Source: Diospyros lotus
Lineage: Eukaryota > Streptophyta > Magnoliopsida > Ericales > Ebenaceae
Assembly: GCF_014633365.1 (NCBI RefSeq)
Contig: NC_068347.1
Coordinates: 14,103,655 to 14,167,654 of the forward strand
DNA: 64,000 bases
Reading direction: 5' to 3'
In this document: piece by piece, positions 24,359 to 36,099 of the stretch
Layout of the letters: each line of letters begins with the position of its first letter
How positions within the stretch are numbered: position 1 is the stretch's first letter
The notes under the pieces: generated by a model
Database searches by the model: none
What the model saw: the letters and a program-made list of their open reading frames with translations, nothing else
What the model was told of the DNA's origin: nothing
Program-made: the position numbers and the translations under genes

Positions 24359-24869
24359 TTTTTAACGATTAATCACAATCCCTATGTGTTGCTCATGTTC
24401 TTCCCTACTAGCTGAATAAATCAGAATATCATCAACAAACACAATCACAAATTGATCCAAATATGGTTTAAACACCCTATTCGTCATATCCATAAAGGTT
24501 GCAGGTGTTAGTTAACCCAAATGGCATCACCAAGTATTCATAATGTCCATATCGGGATCTAAAGGTAGTCTTTGCTACATCCTCATTTTTAATCCTCAAT
24601 TGGTAATATCTTGATCTCAAGTAAATTTTCGAGAATATGCTGGTGCCTTGTAGTTGATCAAATAGCTCTTCAATCCTAAGAAGTGGGTACTTATTTTTGA
24701 TAGTCACCTTGTTCAATTGACGATAGTCTATGCACATTCTTAGACTTCCATCATTCTTCTTTACAAATAACATGGGTGCCTCCCAGGGTGATACACTAGG
24801 TTGAATAAATCCCTTATCCAAAAGGTCATGGAGTTGGCTTTTTAATTCTTTCAATTCTGCTGGGGCCAT
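24359..24869 (-). pseudogene. Chromovirus reverse transcriptase, partial
   Basis: The minus frame shows [34 protein letters not shown] (about 24730), [12 protein letters not shown] and the catalytic FVDDILIY (about 24430) followed by EEHEQH. This is the Ty3/gypsy chromovirus form of RT. It stops abruptly at 24358 where the Athila LTR starts; RNase H, integrase and chromodomain are not found in the window. One frame break sits near 24480. Confidence 0.88.
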
Positions 24870-25599
24870 TCGGTATGGGGGGTACAGATATGGGATTCGT
24901 CCTAGGTAAAACTTCTATGGCAAATTCAATTTCTCGGTGTGGGGGTAGCCCAAGTAAATCCTTAGGGAATACATCAGGGAATTCTTTTACTATAGGCATT
25001 TCTCCAAGCTCGACCTCTTTGTTTTCTATTTGTATGCAAGGTGAGTATATATGCCCATTTTTCTAACATCCTCACAGCCTTGAGGGTCGTTATCCATCTG
25101 GTTCTTCCATTGCTAGCTTGCCCCCAAAATTTTTCCCAAGTCCTATCACCAACTTGTAATTCTACTATTTTTGCTTGGCAGTAAACTTTGGCCTTTTATT
25201 TAGATAGGAAATCTATCCTTAGAATTATGTTAAAATCTTGAATTTTCTAGTGATGTGAGTTCAACTACAAATTTACTACACCCCAACACGATTTTCCCAT
25301 CCTTATACCCCGTACAAGCTTTTACTTTTTTTCCTAAAGGGGTTGCTATTATCATGGGGGCACTTTAGTTCTTCCAATTCCAATTCTAAACAACGTGCCA
25401 ATGCATGCGACACAAATGAATGAGTAGACCCGAGTCAATTAACACTTGCATTGGTGTATTAAGAAAAATCATTGTACATTGAATGACCGATGGGTTGGCA
25501 CTGACATTCTCTTGTCAAATTGAATACCCAACCTCGCCGCGATTCTTGGTCTCCCTTATTTACCCTGAATTGATTAACTCATTTCCTTTGTGGGCAGTT
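24870..25599 (-). pseudogene. Chromovirus protease and linker
   Basis: Near 25400-25450 the minus strand reads LIDSGSTHSFVSHALARC with a small frame interruption; DSG is the aspartic protease active site. The rest is a linker to reverse transcriptase with many stops. Confidence 0.72.
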
Positions 25600-26600
25600 C
25601 CTAGAGAGACGGGCCCTTTCGGACAGTCACAAGCCACGTGGTTAGTTCCTCCACAAGTATAGCACCCTTAACTCCAAGCTCTATAAGGTTTCCTCGGGTG
25701 AAATTTTTGACATTTAAAACAAGTACCTTTAGACTTGAAGTTTCTTCCTCGAACCCCTAGGTTATACTTCTTTCCCGACTTTCTATCCTCAGGCCCTCAA
25801 AATTTAGTTCTCAAGGCCTCCATTTGCTAAAGATTGCGTTCTACAGTTAAAGCTTGTAAAATCACCTCTGCATAAGTGCGTGCACCCAAGGAGCTTAATG
25901 CCAATTGGATTTCCAATTTCAGTCCTTCAAGGAATTTTTGTGCTTTGGCCAACTCCTCCAAATTGTAGATGGGCATATACTTGATTAGCTGAGTGAAATG
26001 ATCTTCATACTGGCGGTGAACATATCCCCAGTTTTCTTTAAATTCATGAACTCCCGTCCTTTCTCCATCTTTTTACATAGAATAAAATATTTGGCATTGA
26101 AAAGTTCTTTAAATTGCACCCATCCAATATTTGGCGTACCTTGCTCCAAGGGACCTTGCCAGGTTGTTTGTGTGGTCCTCCTCGTCTCGAAGATTTTTTC
26201 AATTTGTTACATCCTTTCCTCCTTGCTACATCCCATAAAATCAAAGATTTTTTCAATTTGTTCCAACTAGTATTCGCTCTCACTTTAGTCGGGTCCCGTT
26301 TTTCCTCGAAAGACAGAGGGATTTAGTCACTGAAACCTGTCAATAGCATCAGAAGTTAGAGGGTTAGCCCATCCTGTTGGCTGTGTCCCTTGCATGAAGG
26401 TTAGCATGTTCTCCATGACCCATTCCATCCTTGTTCCATGTCCCTAACTTTCCCTTTGGGGTGAATGTTCCTTAGGGGTTTCGGGTGTTTCCTCGCAAGA
26501 GTACCATGATTCTTCCTCTCGAGTGTCATATCTTTGATGGTTCGAAGTAGTTGGTTCAATCCTTTGAGGTCGTCGAGTGTTCACTATTTGAAAAATATCC
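25600..26600 (-). pseudogene. Chromovirus gag with zinc knuckle
   Basis: A zinc knuckle CYTCGGTNHVACDC (pattern CX2CX4HX4C) lies at about 25620-25670, and upstream a gag helix region with QLIKYMPIYNLEEL and AKAQKFLEGL (about 25900-25990). The knuckle binds packaged RNA. Frames are broken in several places. The phrase GATTTTTTCAATTTGTT occurs twice near 26190 and 26243, a small local duplication. Confidence 0.8.
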
Positions 26601-27958
26601 ACATAAGAGGTCATAAGATTAAATCTTTAGTAATAACAAAATTCTGAAATACCCATGCTTTAGCTAATAGGATTAAAACCTATAGTCCACATATTTCCAA
26701 TTTTTATTTACTCGGTATCCATACATCCCTCTAATTACCTATATACATAAAACACCCATTTTCCTATGGGCAATAATCTTTCAGAGTCTTATTATTCTCT
26801 TAAGATCCTCAAGATTACAAACACCCTTTTTAGAAATCCTCATAGGGTTCTTATGGATAGATGCCTACTAGTAACCTTGATTAATTTGGATCATCCATCC
26901 CTCCAAAATTCTATAATACAAATGACCTTCCAAAGATGATTGCTCAAAATCCTCAAGATTTTTGGATCCTCCACCTGTAAATTTATTAGTTTCAACGAAC
27001 CCCAAATCAAAATATTCTTAAATCCAAAAATTCGATTAGTCTTAATTCATCAAATTTTTAGAAAGTAATATCAAGACATATCTAAAATTATCTCTAGAAA
27101 TCTAGTAAGTCGCCCAAATAGCAGGAAGGGGTCTAACCCATTGAATGATTGAGTTACTTGCTCATCTTTTTCTCATTCCACTTACTTGTTCGATTTGTCG
27201 CTAATCCTTTATGGTTCCTCTTCTTTATGACCCCAAAGCTGTCATTTACCTACCTTGTCATCATAAGCTTCCAAGATCAGTAAGACCATCACAACATCAA
27301 ATATATCTTACTATAGTTTTCAGTCACTTCGTACATGTACAAAGACATCTCCTTACTATAATCACTCTAATTCGTTATTCTATATATACATAGGCCATTT
27401 CGTTTACTACTTTGTTTCCTTCGTAGATATCTATAAATTTACATCAACAAAATTGTTTTCCTTTGTCTCTCAAACAAAAATCACTTTTCTTCAGTCTCAG
27501 ACTCAAGAGAAGGTATCAAGGCACGTTCCTCTGGCTCTGGCACAGGAACTATACCAGGTAAAAGCATGTCTTGTATACCCACAATGGCCTTAACCTTTCG
27601 TAACTAGGTTGTGAAAACTACAAGATCATTGAAAATTCCTTGAGCAAGAAGGTGGTTTCCCACATCCCACCACTTCGGGGTTAGTAAAGAGATTAAATAA
27701 ATTATTTGGAGTGCTGCTGCGTAAGGCATCACCATGCCAGATGGGAGTTCCAACAGAACGAGGGTAACTATGTCCAAAAAGTCTCCTAAGGCATCCCATG
27801 GGTGCATATACACTCCTTCTAAAAGCGTTGTCCACCAGCCCATGATAGCGCGTTAATTTTGGTTCTCAACTATGTTCGGGTCCATTTCCTACCATAGGCC
27901 AAAATATCCTTAAGGTTAGTCAAATCAAAGAAATCTAAGCCAAAATCATATGTTCTAG
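26601..27958 (-). mobile_element. Chromovirus leader and N-terminal gag region
   Basis: AT-rich sequence between the primer site and recognisable gag. No conserved motif was read. It is assigned by position only. Confidence 0.5.
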
Positions 27959-27970
27959 CTTTGATACCAA
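27959..27970 (-). other. Primer binding site (tRNA-iMet type)
   Basis: The minus strand reads TGGTATCAAAGC, one base from the LTR end. This fixes the minus orientation of the chromovirus and of its LTR. Confidence 0.85.
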
Positions 27971-28240
27971 CTATAACACCCCATTTCACAACACAACAAT
28001 ACTAAGCTAAACTAGAATTACGTCAGTGCGTTAGGGAAGCCCATAACAATGGAAGCAAAGGATCGAAACTTGAAATGTTAAATGGATGGGGCTTCCACAA
28101 GCTAATACAACATGGACATGTACCCATAGTACCTATTTTAAACAACCATACACACACTTTTTATAATACAATTGTAGTACAGATACACATCTTTTTACAC
28201 GCGTTGACTCAATTATCCTAACTGCTATTTACAATATAAT

Positions 28241-29729
28241 TGAAGGATCATGAACGAGGAAACAAAGCATGCAGCGGAAGCGTTTTAAAATCAAAACCGT
28301 TCCTCGTATTGATAAGAATCTAGGAGACTTACTTTTGCGGCGGATTACCGGACGGAATGGAGCGATGGGAGCTTCTTCGCGTTGTGGAGACGACGGCTGT
28401 CCTGCTAGCCTTCGGCTTCGTCGCATCAGAAACTCAAACGCACCCTTTCGATCTTCCGGAGTATGACTCGAACTCGTGGCCTCTCTTCGGTGAAGAAGAA
28501 TGAAAAACGACTTAGATGAAAAAACAACTAAAGAGAGATATATATAGGGAGAACCCTAGGGTTAAAACCCTAGTGGGCCAAACCCTAATGGGCCAAGACC
28601 TTTTAATTAATTTTCTAATTGGGTTAGCCCAATTAATTAATTAAAAACCCTAATGAACTATTATTTTATTCTAGCCCAATAGACCATTCTGAATAAAATA
28701 ATTCTCTCTCAATGTAATTCATCCAACAAGCCAAATGTATTAAAAAATACATGAGTTACATCGAGCTACCCCGGGGACCAAAAGACAAATTATTCACGGC
28801 TACTAAAATGACCAAAATATCCCTGCTACCTAGTAGCTATATTTTGTCATTCTAAGTGTTCCAACTATCACCATATGGTAACACTGACCCCACGAATAAT
28901 TTTGCATATGCCATGTCCTTGACCTACTAGTGTAATGACGAAAATACCCCTCTGCGTAACACCCATCATTTAGAAAGGAATAATGTACTAACACCTTTCT
29001 AAATGACTTCTACCATCCTTAGATCACTAGTCCAATAATCCGTGACTACTCGAATGTACTTGCTTATCACTGGGAGCTACCCAGAAGCACACACTCTTAA
29101 GTCACGTTCCCAGGGCCCTGGATTATTCGATTATTCTTGGACAATCACAAGGGGGTGAATCACAGAAACTATCTTGTATTAGTCTGTCTTAGCTAATTAG
29201 AAACCATACTCCCAACTCAAAAGGATATTGATCTTTGATAGACCTCACCTACAATGAATCTAAGAATATAGCTCTAGGTTCACTAGACCACCAACTAATA
29301 CTCAAGTATTAGAGTACTCGTCCACGTAGTAGCAGTGATAGACTAGCTCCATGATAATTAGTACTTTGTCATTAGCTTTTATCACAGGTCCACTCTACGC
29401 ATTCCAAATGCGCTTGTACAATTAGAGTAAACGGACTGTTTACTGGCTAAGGCAAGCCATCCTCCATTAGGATCTATTGCACAATGATCTTATCATGATA
29501 GAATGCCCAGTTCTATCAAAAGATCAAGAGTTATATTTTCTTGCTTATTAAGTATCCATGATTCATGCCTAACTGTGAAGAACGACCCATCACATGAATC
29601 ACTTACTTAATAGCATGGACACCTTTCCAACAATTAAATGCAATTAATATATGTGCCATAAACTGAATAAAAGAAACATCATTACCATAAATTAAACAAA
29701 ACGTGTCTTTAGGGCATACATTTCCAACA
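28241..29729 (-). mobile_element. Solo LTR (copia-type), TSD ATAAT
   Basis: In minus sense it starts TGTTGGAAATGTATGCCCTA, a familiar plant copia LTR start, and near its end has ACGCTTCCGCTGC. Perfect duplications ATAAT at 28236-28240 and 29730-29734. A TATATATA motif lies near 28540. Length 1489 bp; no internal domain. Confidence 0.92.
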
Positions 29730-29844
29730 ATAATAACCATATTACAATAACAATTTCAAGTAAAGCTAAACTAATCGTCTACCACTTCCTTGCTTTTGTT
29801 TGAACTTGAGTCTGGGACACCTGTCATGTTTGAATAAGCCATTG

Positions 29845-29862
29845 TAAGATATGAACATCTTA
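29845..29862 (-). other. Conserved LTR hairpin
   Basis: Stem TAAGAT/ATCTTA with loop ATGAAC in the chromovirus LTR, preceded by TTTGAATAA and followed by GTGA, the same context as at 13478 and 58170. Confidence 0.6.
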
Positions 29863-30594
29863 GTGAGTGATTCAAGAAAAAAAATTAGTGCGTGCATATG
29901 CAATATGTAAAAATGTCATGAAACCTCATCATGTGGTAGAGATGCTGAGGTGTTGTAATCACTCCCGCTGATCCATTATGTCCAAACTCTTCACATGACC
30001 GCTCCCCGGTCTCACATGATGGCCCTAACATCAACTAGCCACACACACCATGATGATGTATGACAAAATAAAGAGATATGCTCTGGTAAAGGAAAAACAT
30101 AACATGCAAGTCACCAATCACACAAATGAACCAAAAAATGTTTGAGATGCCACAAATAGCATGTAGGAACCACTCACTTTGCTGTTTTACCTTGTTATTG
30201 TACTGTTTACCGAGAGCGGGATTGTGTTTTCTGTAGAAAACACAATTTTTCGTAAATCAAACACTAAATATTTTTACATTGGGTTGTAGGGAATAATTTA
30301 ATTTATTTTTCTGGAAAGTTGCATGTGAAAAAGAGGTTACACATGTTGTCACGCACCGTCAGAGGGAGAGCCACGTGCTTGCACACATCGATCATCTTCT
30401 ATGGTGACTGCCAACGCGATGATGACCAGCCTCGATTTTTTTCCATTTTCTCACTCATTTTAACTTTGTTTTGACCCCCATTTAATCCTACTGATGTACC
30501 CGGGAAGGTGAGACAGATATCCGATTAAGCATGGGCCCTAATTTAATAGGAGAAAGCAAAGGCAAGGGGGCGAAGAAGACCCACTTGGCGTAAC

Positions 30595-30865
30595 TGAGTG
30601 GGGTGCCACTCAGTTGGCCAAGTGGAGGGCCACTCGGTTAGCCAAGTGGCCACACCCTTGCTCAGCACAACCGAGTGGGGGTCCACTCGGTTGTGCCGAG
30701 TGGCCTCTCGGCCTGGCTCGGCCTAGCCGAGTGGGATCTACTCGATTAGGCCGAGAAATCCCACTAGGGGGCACGACCAAGTGGGGGGTCACTCGGTCAT
30801 GCTGAGTGATCCTCCGACTTTGCCATTTATTGGTGATCCACTCGTTTCAACCGAGTGGACCCTCT
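30595..30865 (+). repeat. ACTCGGT/ACCGAGT dyad-word array
   Basis: Repeated CCACTCGGT and its complement ACCGAGTGG (with variants CAAGTGG, CTCGATT) in U3, upstream of the TATA box. Shorter in the 3' LTR (41305-41420). Confidence 0.85.
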
Positions 30866-30951
30866 CTCGTCAGCCGAATGGGCTTCGAAATTCTCAGAAT
30901 GGGCCGCGAGATTCTTGCCAAGAATATCGCGAAGCCTCCCTCACCCTCCAC

Positions 30952-30959
30952 TATAAATA
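30952..30959 (+). promoter_or_regulatory. TATA box, Tat 5' LTR
   Basis: TATAAATA in CCTCCACTATAAATACAAGG, also present in the 3' LTR. Confidence 0.75.
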
Positions 30960-31099
30960 CAAGGTCTTCTCTTCTTCACGAGGTACGCAATTTTGAGCTA
31001 TTAAAGCATCATTTCGTATTTTCTCGAGATCTGACTTAAGCATCGGAGGGTTTGAGCGGGTACCCCCCACCCACGTCCTAACAGTGCTCTCATTTTGTA

Positions 31100-31376
31100 G
31101 GCCACTCATCGCCCTCAGGTCACTCGGTCACCAAGGCCACTTGTCGTCCTCAGGTCACTCAGTCACCAAGGCCACTCGTTGTCCTCAGGTCACTCGGTCA
31201 CCAAGGCCACTCGTCGCCCTCAAGTCACTCCACCAAGGCCACTCGTCGCCCTCAGGTCACTCGGTCACCAAAGACACTCGTCGCCCTTAGGTCACTCGGT
31301 CACCAAGGCCACTCGTCGTCCTCAGGTCATTCGGTCACCAAGGCCACTTGTCGCCCTCAGGTCACTCGGTCATCTT
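31100..31376 (+). repeat. 35-bp tandem repeat, 8 copies
   Basis: Unit begins GGCCACTCGTCGCCCTCAGG and ends TCACTCGGTCACCAA. Copy four lacks three bases. The 3' LTR has four copies. Confidence 0.97.
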
Positions 31377-31611
31377 GGGCCACCAGATCATTAGGTCACT
31401 AGATCATCAGCCCACTAGATCATTAGGCCACCTGATCATCAGCCTACCAGATCATCAGCCTAGTCAGACCATCAGCTTTATTGGATTACCAGATCTGAAC
31501 CTCTACCAGATCCAGTTGCTCGTCAAGATTCTTATCAGTGAAGGCACGACTCCCGAGACTCTTACGTCTGTCCGCAATTAAAAATAGATTGTTGTATTTT
31601 GGCAACAACAA

Positions 31612-31629
31612 TTGGTGCCGTCTGTGGGA
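31612..31629 (+). other. Primer binding site, Tat element
   Basis: TTGGTGCCGTCTGTGGGA directly after the LTR, close to the common gypsy site TTGGCGCCGTCTGTGGGA. I do not name the tRNA. Confidence 0.8.
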
Positions 31630-31656
31630 AACGCAAGACAAAAAGTCAATCTAAGA

Positions 31657-33115
31657 ATGGGAAACACTCGTTGGCATCGACGAACTTTCTCTCAAGGCGT
31701 TGAAACACGCCTGCCACCACGGAACTCTCAACAACAAGGAGCTCATCTGCACCCTCATAATGCTCAACCCCAAGGAGGTGATCACTCCGTTTCTCCAAAC
31801 CAGCAGGTGGGGGACTAATCAGTCCCACCTCCACTTAACATTGACTCAGGATCACTTCCTACTGATCAAGCTGGGACTTCACGACAGCCACCACGTACGG
31901 TCCCGTGGGAAGAGTATGAAGCATTGACACAGCAACACGTTGAGGGCATGCAGGTACTTCGAGACATGGCTGGTGTACTCCAAAGTATGATGCCTGGAGG
32001 GACGTTGCCTGATACCTTGAAAAAGTTTATGCCACCCCCTGAGCCTCAGCCCGAGGTGGGAGCTGATTCCTATCAAGAGGCCACTCCCGATTCTCATTCC
32101 CGATCTACTCCTCGACGGGAGGATAGGCCTAGATCACCACCGCTAAGAAGGAACCCTCATTCCGTGACCCAAAGAAATGAAAACCCAAGAATGGAAAACA
32201 GAACCAGAAGCCCTCAAAGGCGGAGGTATCATGAAATAGTGGCCAGTACACCAACAAGACATGACAATCAAATAGCAGTTAGTATGTGTGATGACATGAA
32301 AAGAGTAGTAGAAGAGGTGCTTGAGCGGAAAAAGTTAATCCCGACAACAGAAGAGCACCAGCATAGAAAATGTCCTTTTACTACAGATATATTGGAGAGG
32401 CCTCTGCCTCAAAAATTCAAAATGCCGCAAATCACCCTCTACTCAGGAAAGGACGATCCATATGATCATGTTCATGAGTCACTGATGATATTGCATGGAT
32501 GGGACGACGACATAATGTGCCGAGCTTTTTCCTTAACACTATCAGGACACGTTCGAACATGGTTTAACAGCCTTCCAGAAGCCTCTATTTCATCATTTGG
32601 GCATCTTAGAACAGAATTTATCAAGGCTTTTGTGATTAACAGTCGAAGAAAAAAAGGATGCCACATATTTGCTTAGCATACGACTGGGGAATAAGGAATC
32701 CTTACGTCAATTTGTGGATAGATTTTGCAACGCTACTGTTGAAGTCCTTGATTTGTCGGCCCAAGTGGCAATGTCTGCTATGCTCTAAGGGACACATCTC
32801 ACCTCTCTCCAAGAGTCGCTTTCTTTAGACCCTCCAACGTCCCTGACGGATTTATTTGTTAGAGCAAACCGGTATATCCTCCACACTGAAATTATGAGGA
32901 ATGTGGGGGGGGGGGGGAATGAAGACAAAGAAAGGAAGAGAAAGGAACGTGAAGGAGAATAAGAGTCTATTTGATGACAGGAAAAGATTAGGAGAGCGGA
33001 TGTACCTAAACCTCATTTTAATCACTATACTCGGGTTTTACAGCCCTGATCAACTATATTAGCCGCAGTAGAGGGAGAAGGACTCCTTAAACTACCCCAA
33101 AGGGTTGACAGACCT
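31657..33115 (+). pseudogene. Tat gag, N-terminal and capsid part
   Basis: Frame from ATG 31657 through a TAA at 31816, continuing 31819-32650. The capsid-like region has PFTTDILERPLPQKFKMPQI (about 32380-32440), HLRTEF and a CRAFSLTLSGHVRTWFNSLP block (32517-32577) of the Retrotrans_gag family. A frameshift in an A-run at about 32650 shifts to SLRQFVDRFC, then a TAA near 32788. A run of twelve G near 32906 is another likely break. Gag builds the particle. Confidence 0.88.
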
Positions 33116-34030
33116 ATGGGAAAAAACCAAGAAGAGTATTGTAGATATCATCAAACTCGGGGACATTCCACTGATCATTACAGAGAATTGAAGAATCAGA
33201 TTGAGATGCTTATTCGAGAGGGGCACCTACAAAGATATGTGAGAAACGAGAGAGAAGAAAGCAGGGAACCCCGGCAAAGGGAAGACAGACGTGATGGGCA
33301 TGAAAGGCCAAACCCGAGGCAACAAGAGAGAGGAAGAGATCGTAGACAAGATACTCATTTAGACAATGAGCCAACTCAACAGGCCATTCACGTTATTTCA
33401 GGTGGGGAAACCCTAGGTGGGGACACATTAGCCTCCCTAAAGGCATACGCCCGTCAAGCCTACCAAGTTAATTCAGTGATGGAGGTAAGAAATGATGAAG
33501 AGCTAATCACCTTCGCCCCAACCGATCGAGGTGATATAATACTCCCGCATGATGATCCAATGGTTATTTCAACAGTCGTGGCTAAGCACCCCATCAGTAG
33601 AATTTTGGTAGATAGTGGCAGTTCTGTCAATTTGATTTACTGGAACTGTTTTGAGTAGATGCATTTGTCTCATGATCGATTGAAGAAAGTGTCCTTGCCC
33701 CTGTATAGCTTCACTGGAGAAGCAGTCCCAGTTGCAGGATCTATTCAATTACCTATCATGTTAGGCGTAGACCCCAAACTCGTAACTCGACAAGCGAATT
33801 TTATGGTGGTTAAAACCTCCTTGATGGCATATAACATGATTTTGGGTTGCCCGTTACTCAATGATCTAAGGGTCGTGGTGTCCTCATGCTATTTATTAAT
33901 GAAATTCCCCACGCCTGTTGGAGTTGGACAGGTTCGAGGAGATCAAAAGAAGGCACGAACTTGTTATGTGTCATCTACGAAAGGGAAAAGAGTTTAAGAA
34001 ACCTTATCCATACTCGAGAAGGCCATACAT
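33116..34030 (+). pseudogene. Tat gag C-terminus and aspartic protease
   Basis: Starts with CRYHQTRGHSTDHYRELK, a zinc-knuckle-like motif with one cysteine replaced by tyrosine. An arginine-rich stretch follows, then protease: ILVDSGSSVNLIY (33602-33640) has the DSG active site, and YNMILGCPLLNDLRVVVS (about 33830-33880) the C-terminal part. TAG at 33656 and TAA at 33995 break one continuous frame. The protease matures the polyprotein. Confidence 0.88.
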
Positions 34031-35160
34031 AAATCCTTGGAAGAAGGAGCCGCACGCAAACCCCAACCTGTTGAAGAATTAGAGGCAGTACATCTAAGTG
34101 AAGCAAATTCTGAAAAAGTAGCATATGTGCATTCACAACTTTCGGAACATATAAAAGAAGAGATTGCAAGATGCCTGCGAGAAAGTTCAGATGTATTTGC
34201 TTGGAAACCAAAAGATATGCCAGGAATTAGTCCAGAAGTGATATGTCACCATTTGAATGTGGATCCCCAGTTCAAGCCTGTTTGACAGAAGAAGCAAAAC
34301 ATTGCCCCTGATAGACTGTAAGCATTGGAAGAAGAAGTTGATAAATTGCTAAAAGCGGGCTTCATTCAAGAAGTATTATATCCAGAGTGGTTAGCCAATG
34401 TTGTTATGGTCCCAAAGTCCAATGGAAAATGGCGTGTATGTGTGGATTTCGCCAATCTCAAGAAAGCATGCCCTAAAGACTCATACTCGCTGCCTCGGAT
34501 CGACCATCTCATAGATGAAACATCTGGATACCAGTTTCTGAGCTTTTTGGGCGGTTTCTCAGGGTATCACCAAATAATGATGTACTCACCAGACAAAGAG
34601 AAAATGTCATTTATCACCGAAAAAAGGGACGTACTGTTACCAAGTCAAGCCCTTTGGACTTAAGAACGCTGGAGCCACTTATCAACGCATGGTGAATAAA
34701 GTCTTTAAAGAATTGTTGGGCGACACCATGGAAGCATATGTTAACGATATGATTGTGAAAAGCCAGAAAGATGAATCACATGTGAAAAAGCTAGCACAGG
34801 TGCTTGGAGTCTTTAGACGGTACAAGATGCGGTTAAATCCAACGAAATGTGCCTTTGGAGTACAGTCTGGAAAATTCTTGGGATACATGATCACACAAAG
34901 AGGAATCGAGGCAAACCTTGAGAAAATTCAAGCAATACTGGATATGGAGCCGCCAACATCGATCAAGGAAGTTCAACGATTGACAGGATGGATGGCAGCT
35001 CTCGGACATTTTCTCTCTAAGTTAGCTGAAAGAGAGCTCCTATTCTTGCGAACATTAAGGGCAAGAAAAAAGTTTGAATGGACAGAACAATGCCAAAAGT
35101 CATTTGAAGCATTAAACGAATACTTGAAAAAGGTTCCCTTATTAACTTGACCAGAAACTG
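34031..35160 (+). pseudogene. Tat reverse transcriptase
   Basis: In frame after the protease: LKAGFIQEVLYPEWLANVVM, GKWRVCVDFANLKKACPKDS (34430-34490), FSGYHQIMM, a frameshift near 34630, then AYVNDMIVKSQKD at 34736. The usual catalytic text here is YVDDM; the first aspartate is N (GAT to AAT), which would remove polymerase activity. LNPTKCAFGVQSGKFLGYMI and PPTSIKEVQRLTG (34940-34990) follow. Stops at about 34283 and 34319. Confidence 0.9.
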
Positions 35161-35560
35161 GAGAGACATTGTACTTATATTTGGGGATAAATGATGAAGC
35201 CATAAGTGTAGTATTGATTAGGAAAGAGGGACAAGTGGATCAGCCAATATACTATGTTAGCAAGGTATTACAATGCCCAGAGACACGCTACCCCGTGGCT
35301 GAAAAAATGGCGTTAGCTCTATTAAATGCCTCCAGAAAATTGAGGCCATATTTCCAGGTTCATTCGATCATTGTACTTACAGATCAACCCTTACGAAGTA
35401 TTTTGTAAAAGCCCGAATGTTCCGATCGCCTTACCAAATGGTCCATTGAGTTAAGTGAATATGACATCTAGTATCAGCCTCAGCAAGCTATAAAAGGACA
35501 GGAACTGGATGACTTTATTATGGAATGTACACACTCTAGTAAAATGAGAGAAAATAAACA
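35161..35560 (+). pseudogene. Tat RNase H (Ty3/gypsy type)
   Basis: LYLYLGINDEAISVVLI (35172 on), PIYYVSKVLQ, ETRYPVAEKMALAL and KLRPYFQVHSIIVLTDQPLR, ending in TAA at 35406. The reader frame then goes on to WSIELSEYDI. It removes the RNA template strand in reverse transcription. Truncated by stops. Confidence 0.87.
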
Positions 35561-35960
35561 GTTAGAATAGTTGTTGTTTGTTGATGAAGCATCTGGCTCA
35601 CAGGGAAGCGGCACTGGGATAGTACTTGTACCCCTCGAGGGTGAAATGTTAGAGTATTCTCTGCGGTTTGCTTTTCAAAGTACCAACAATGTGGCTGAAT
35701 ATGAAGCGTTAATTGCAGGAATGAGGATAGCCAGGAGATTGGAAGTAACACGATTGGCTGCCCATAGTGATTCTAGCTAATTGTGCAGCAGTTTCAGGGA
35801 CAGTATGAAACTAGAGAGCAGATAATGGCATAATACTTGCGCAAAGTAAAAGATCTGGCACAGATATTTCAGAGTTTTCAGTTAACACAAATAAAAAGAT
35901 CACTCAATGGACACGCTGATGCTTTGTTTAAGCTAGCATCCACTAGAGAGACAACATGAC
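35561..35960 (+). pseudogene. Tat second (archaeal-type) RNase H
   Basis: LFVDEASGSQGSGTGIVLV (35573 on), NNVAEYEALIAGMRIARRLE and HSDSS then a stop (about 35778). The conserved acidic residues of the aRH fold (D in VDEAS, E in AEYEAL, D in SDS) are present. This duplicated RNase H is diagnostic of the Tat lineage (family knowledge). The stop after SDS replaces the usual Q-L-V continuation. Confidence 0.87.
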
Positions 35961-36099
35961 GAACACTATTTGTTGAGGTGCTTCACCAACCGAGCATTGA
36001 AGAAAAAGAAGTATCGTGTGTTGAAGCAGGGATAGACTGGCGATCGCCTTTCTACCATTATCTCACTAGCAATGAATTACCAGATGATCCATAAGAAGC

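Larger units (their letters stand above)
30492..31610 (+). repeat. Tat 5' LTR (1119 bp)
   Basis: TGATGTACCCGGG to GGCAACAACA. It matches the 3' LTR but is 231 bp longer, through extra ACTCGGT-rich sequence (30600-30780) and four more 35-bp units. Confidence 0.95.

Noticed and set aside
31084..31394. Overlapping plus frames in the Tat 5' LTR
   Set aside because: They are translations of the 35-bp tandem repeat.
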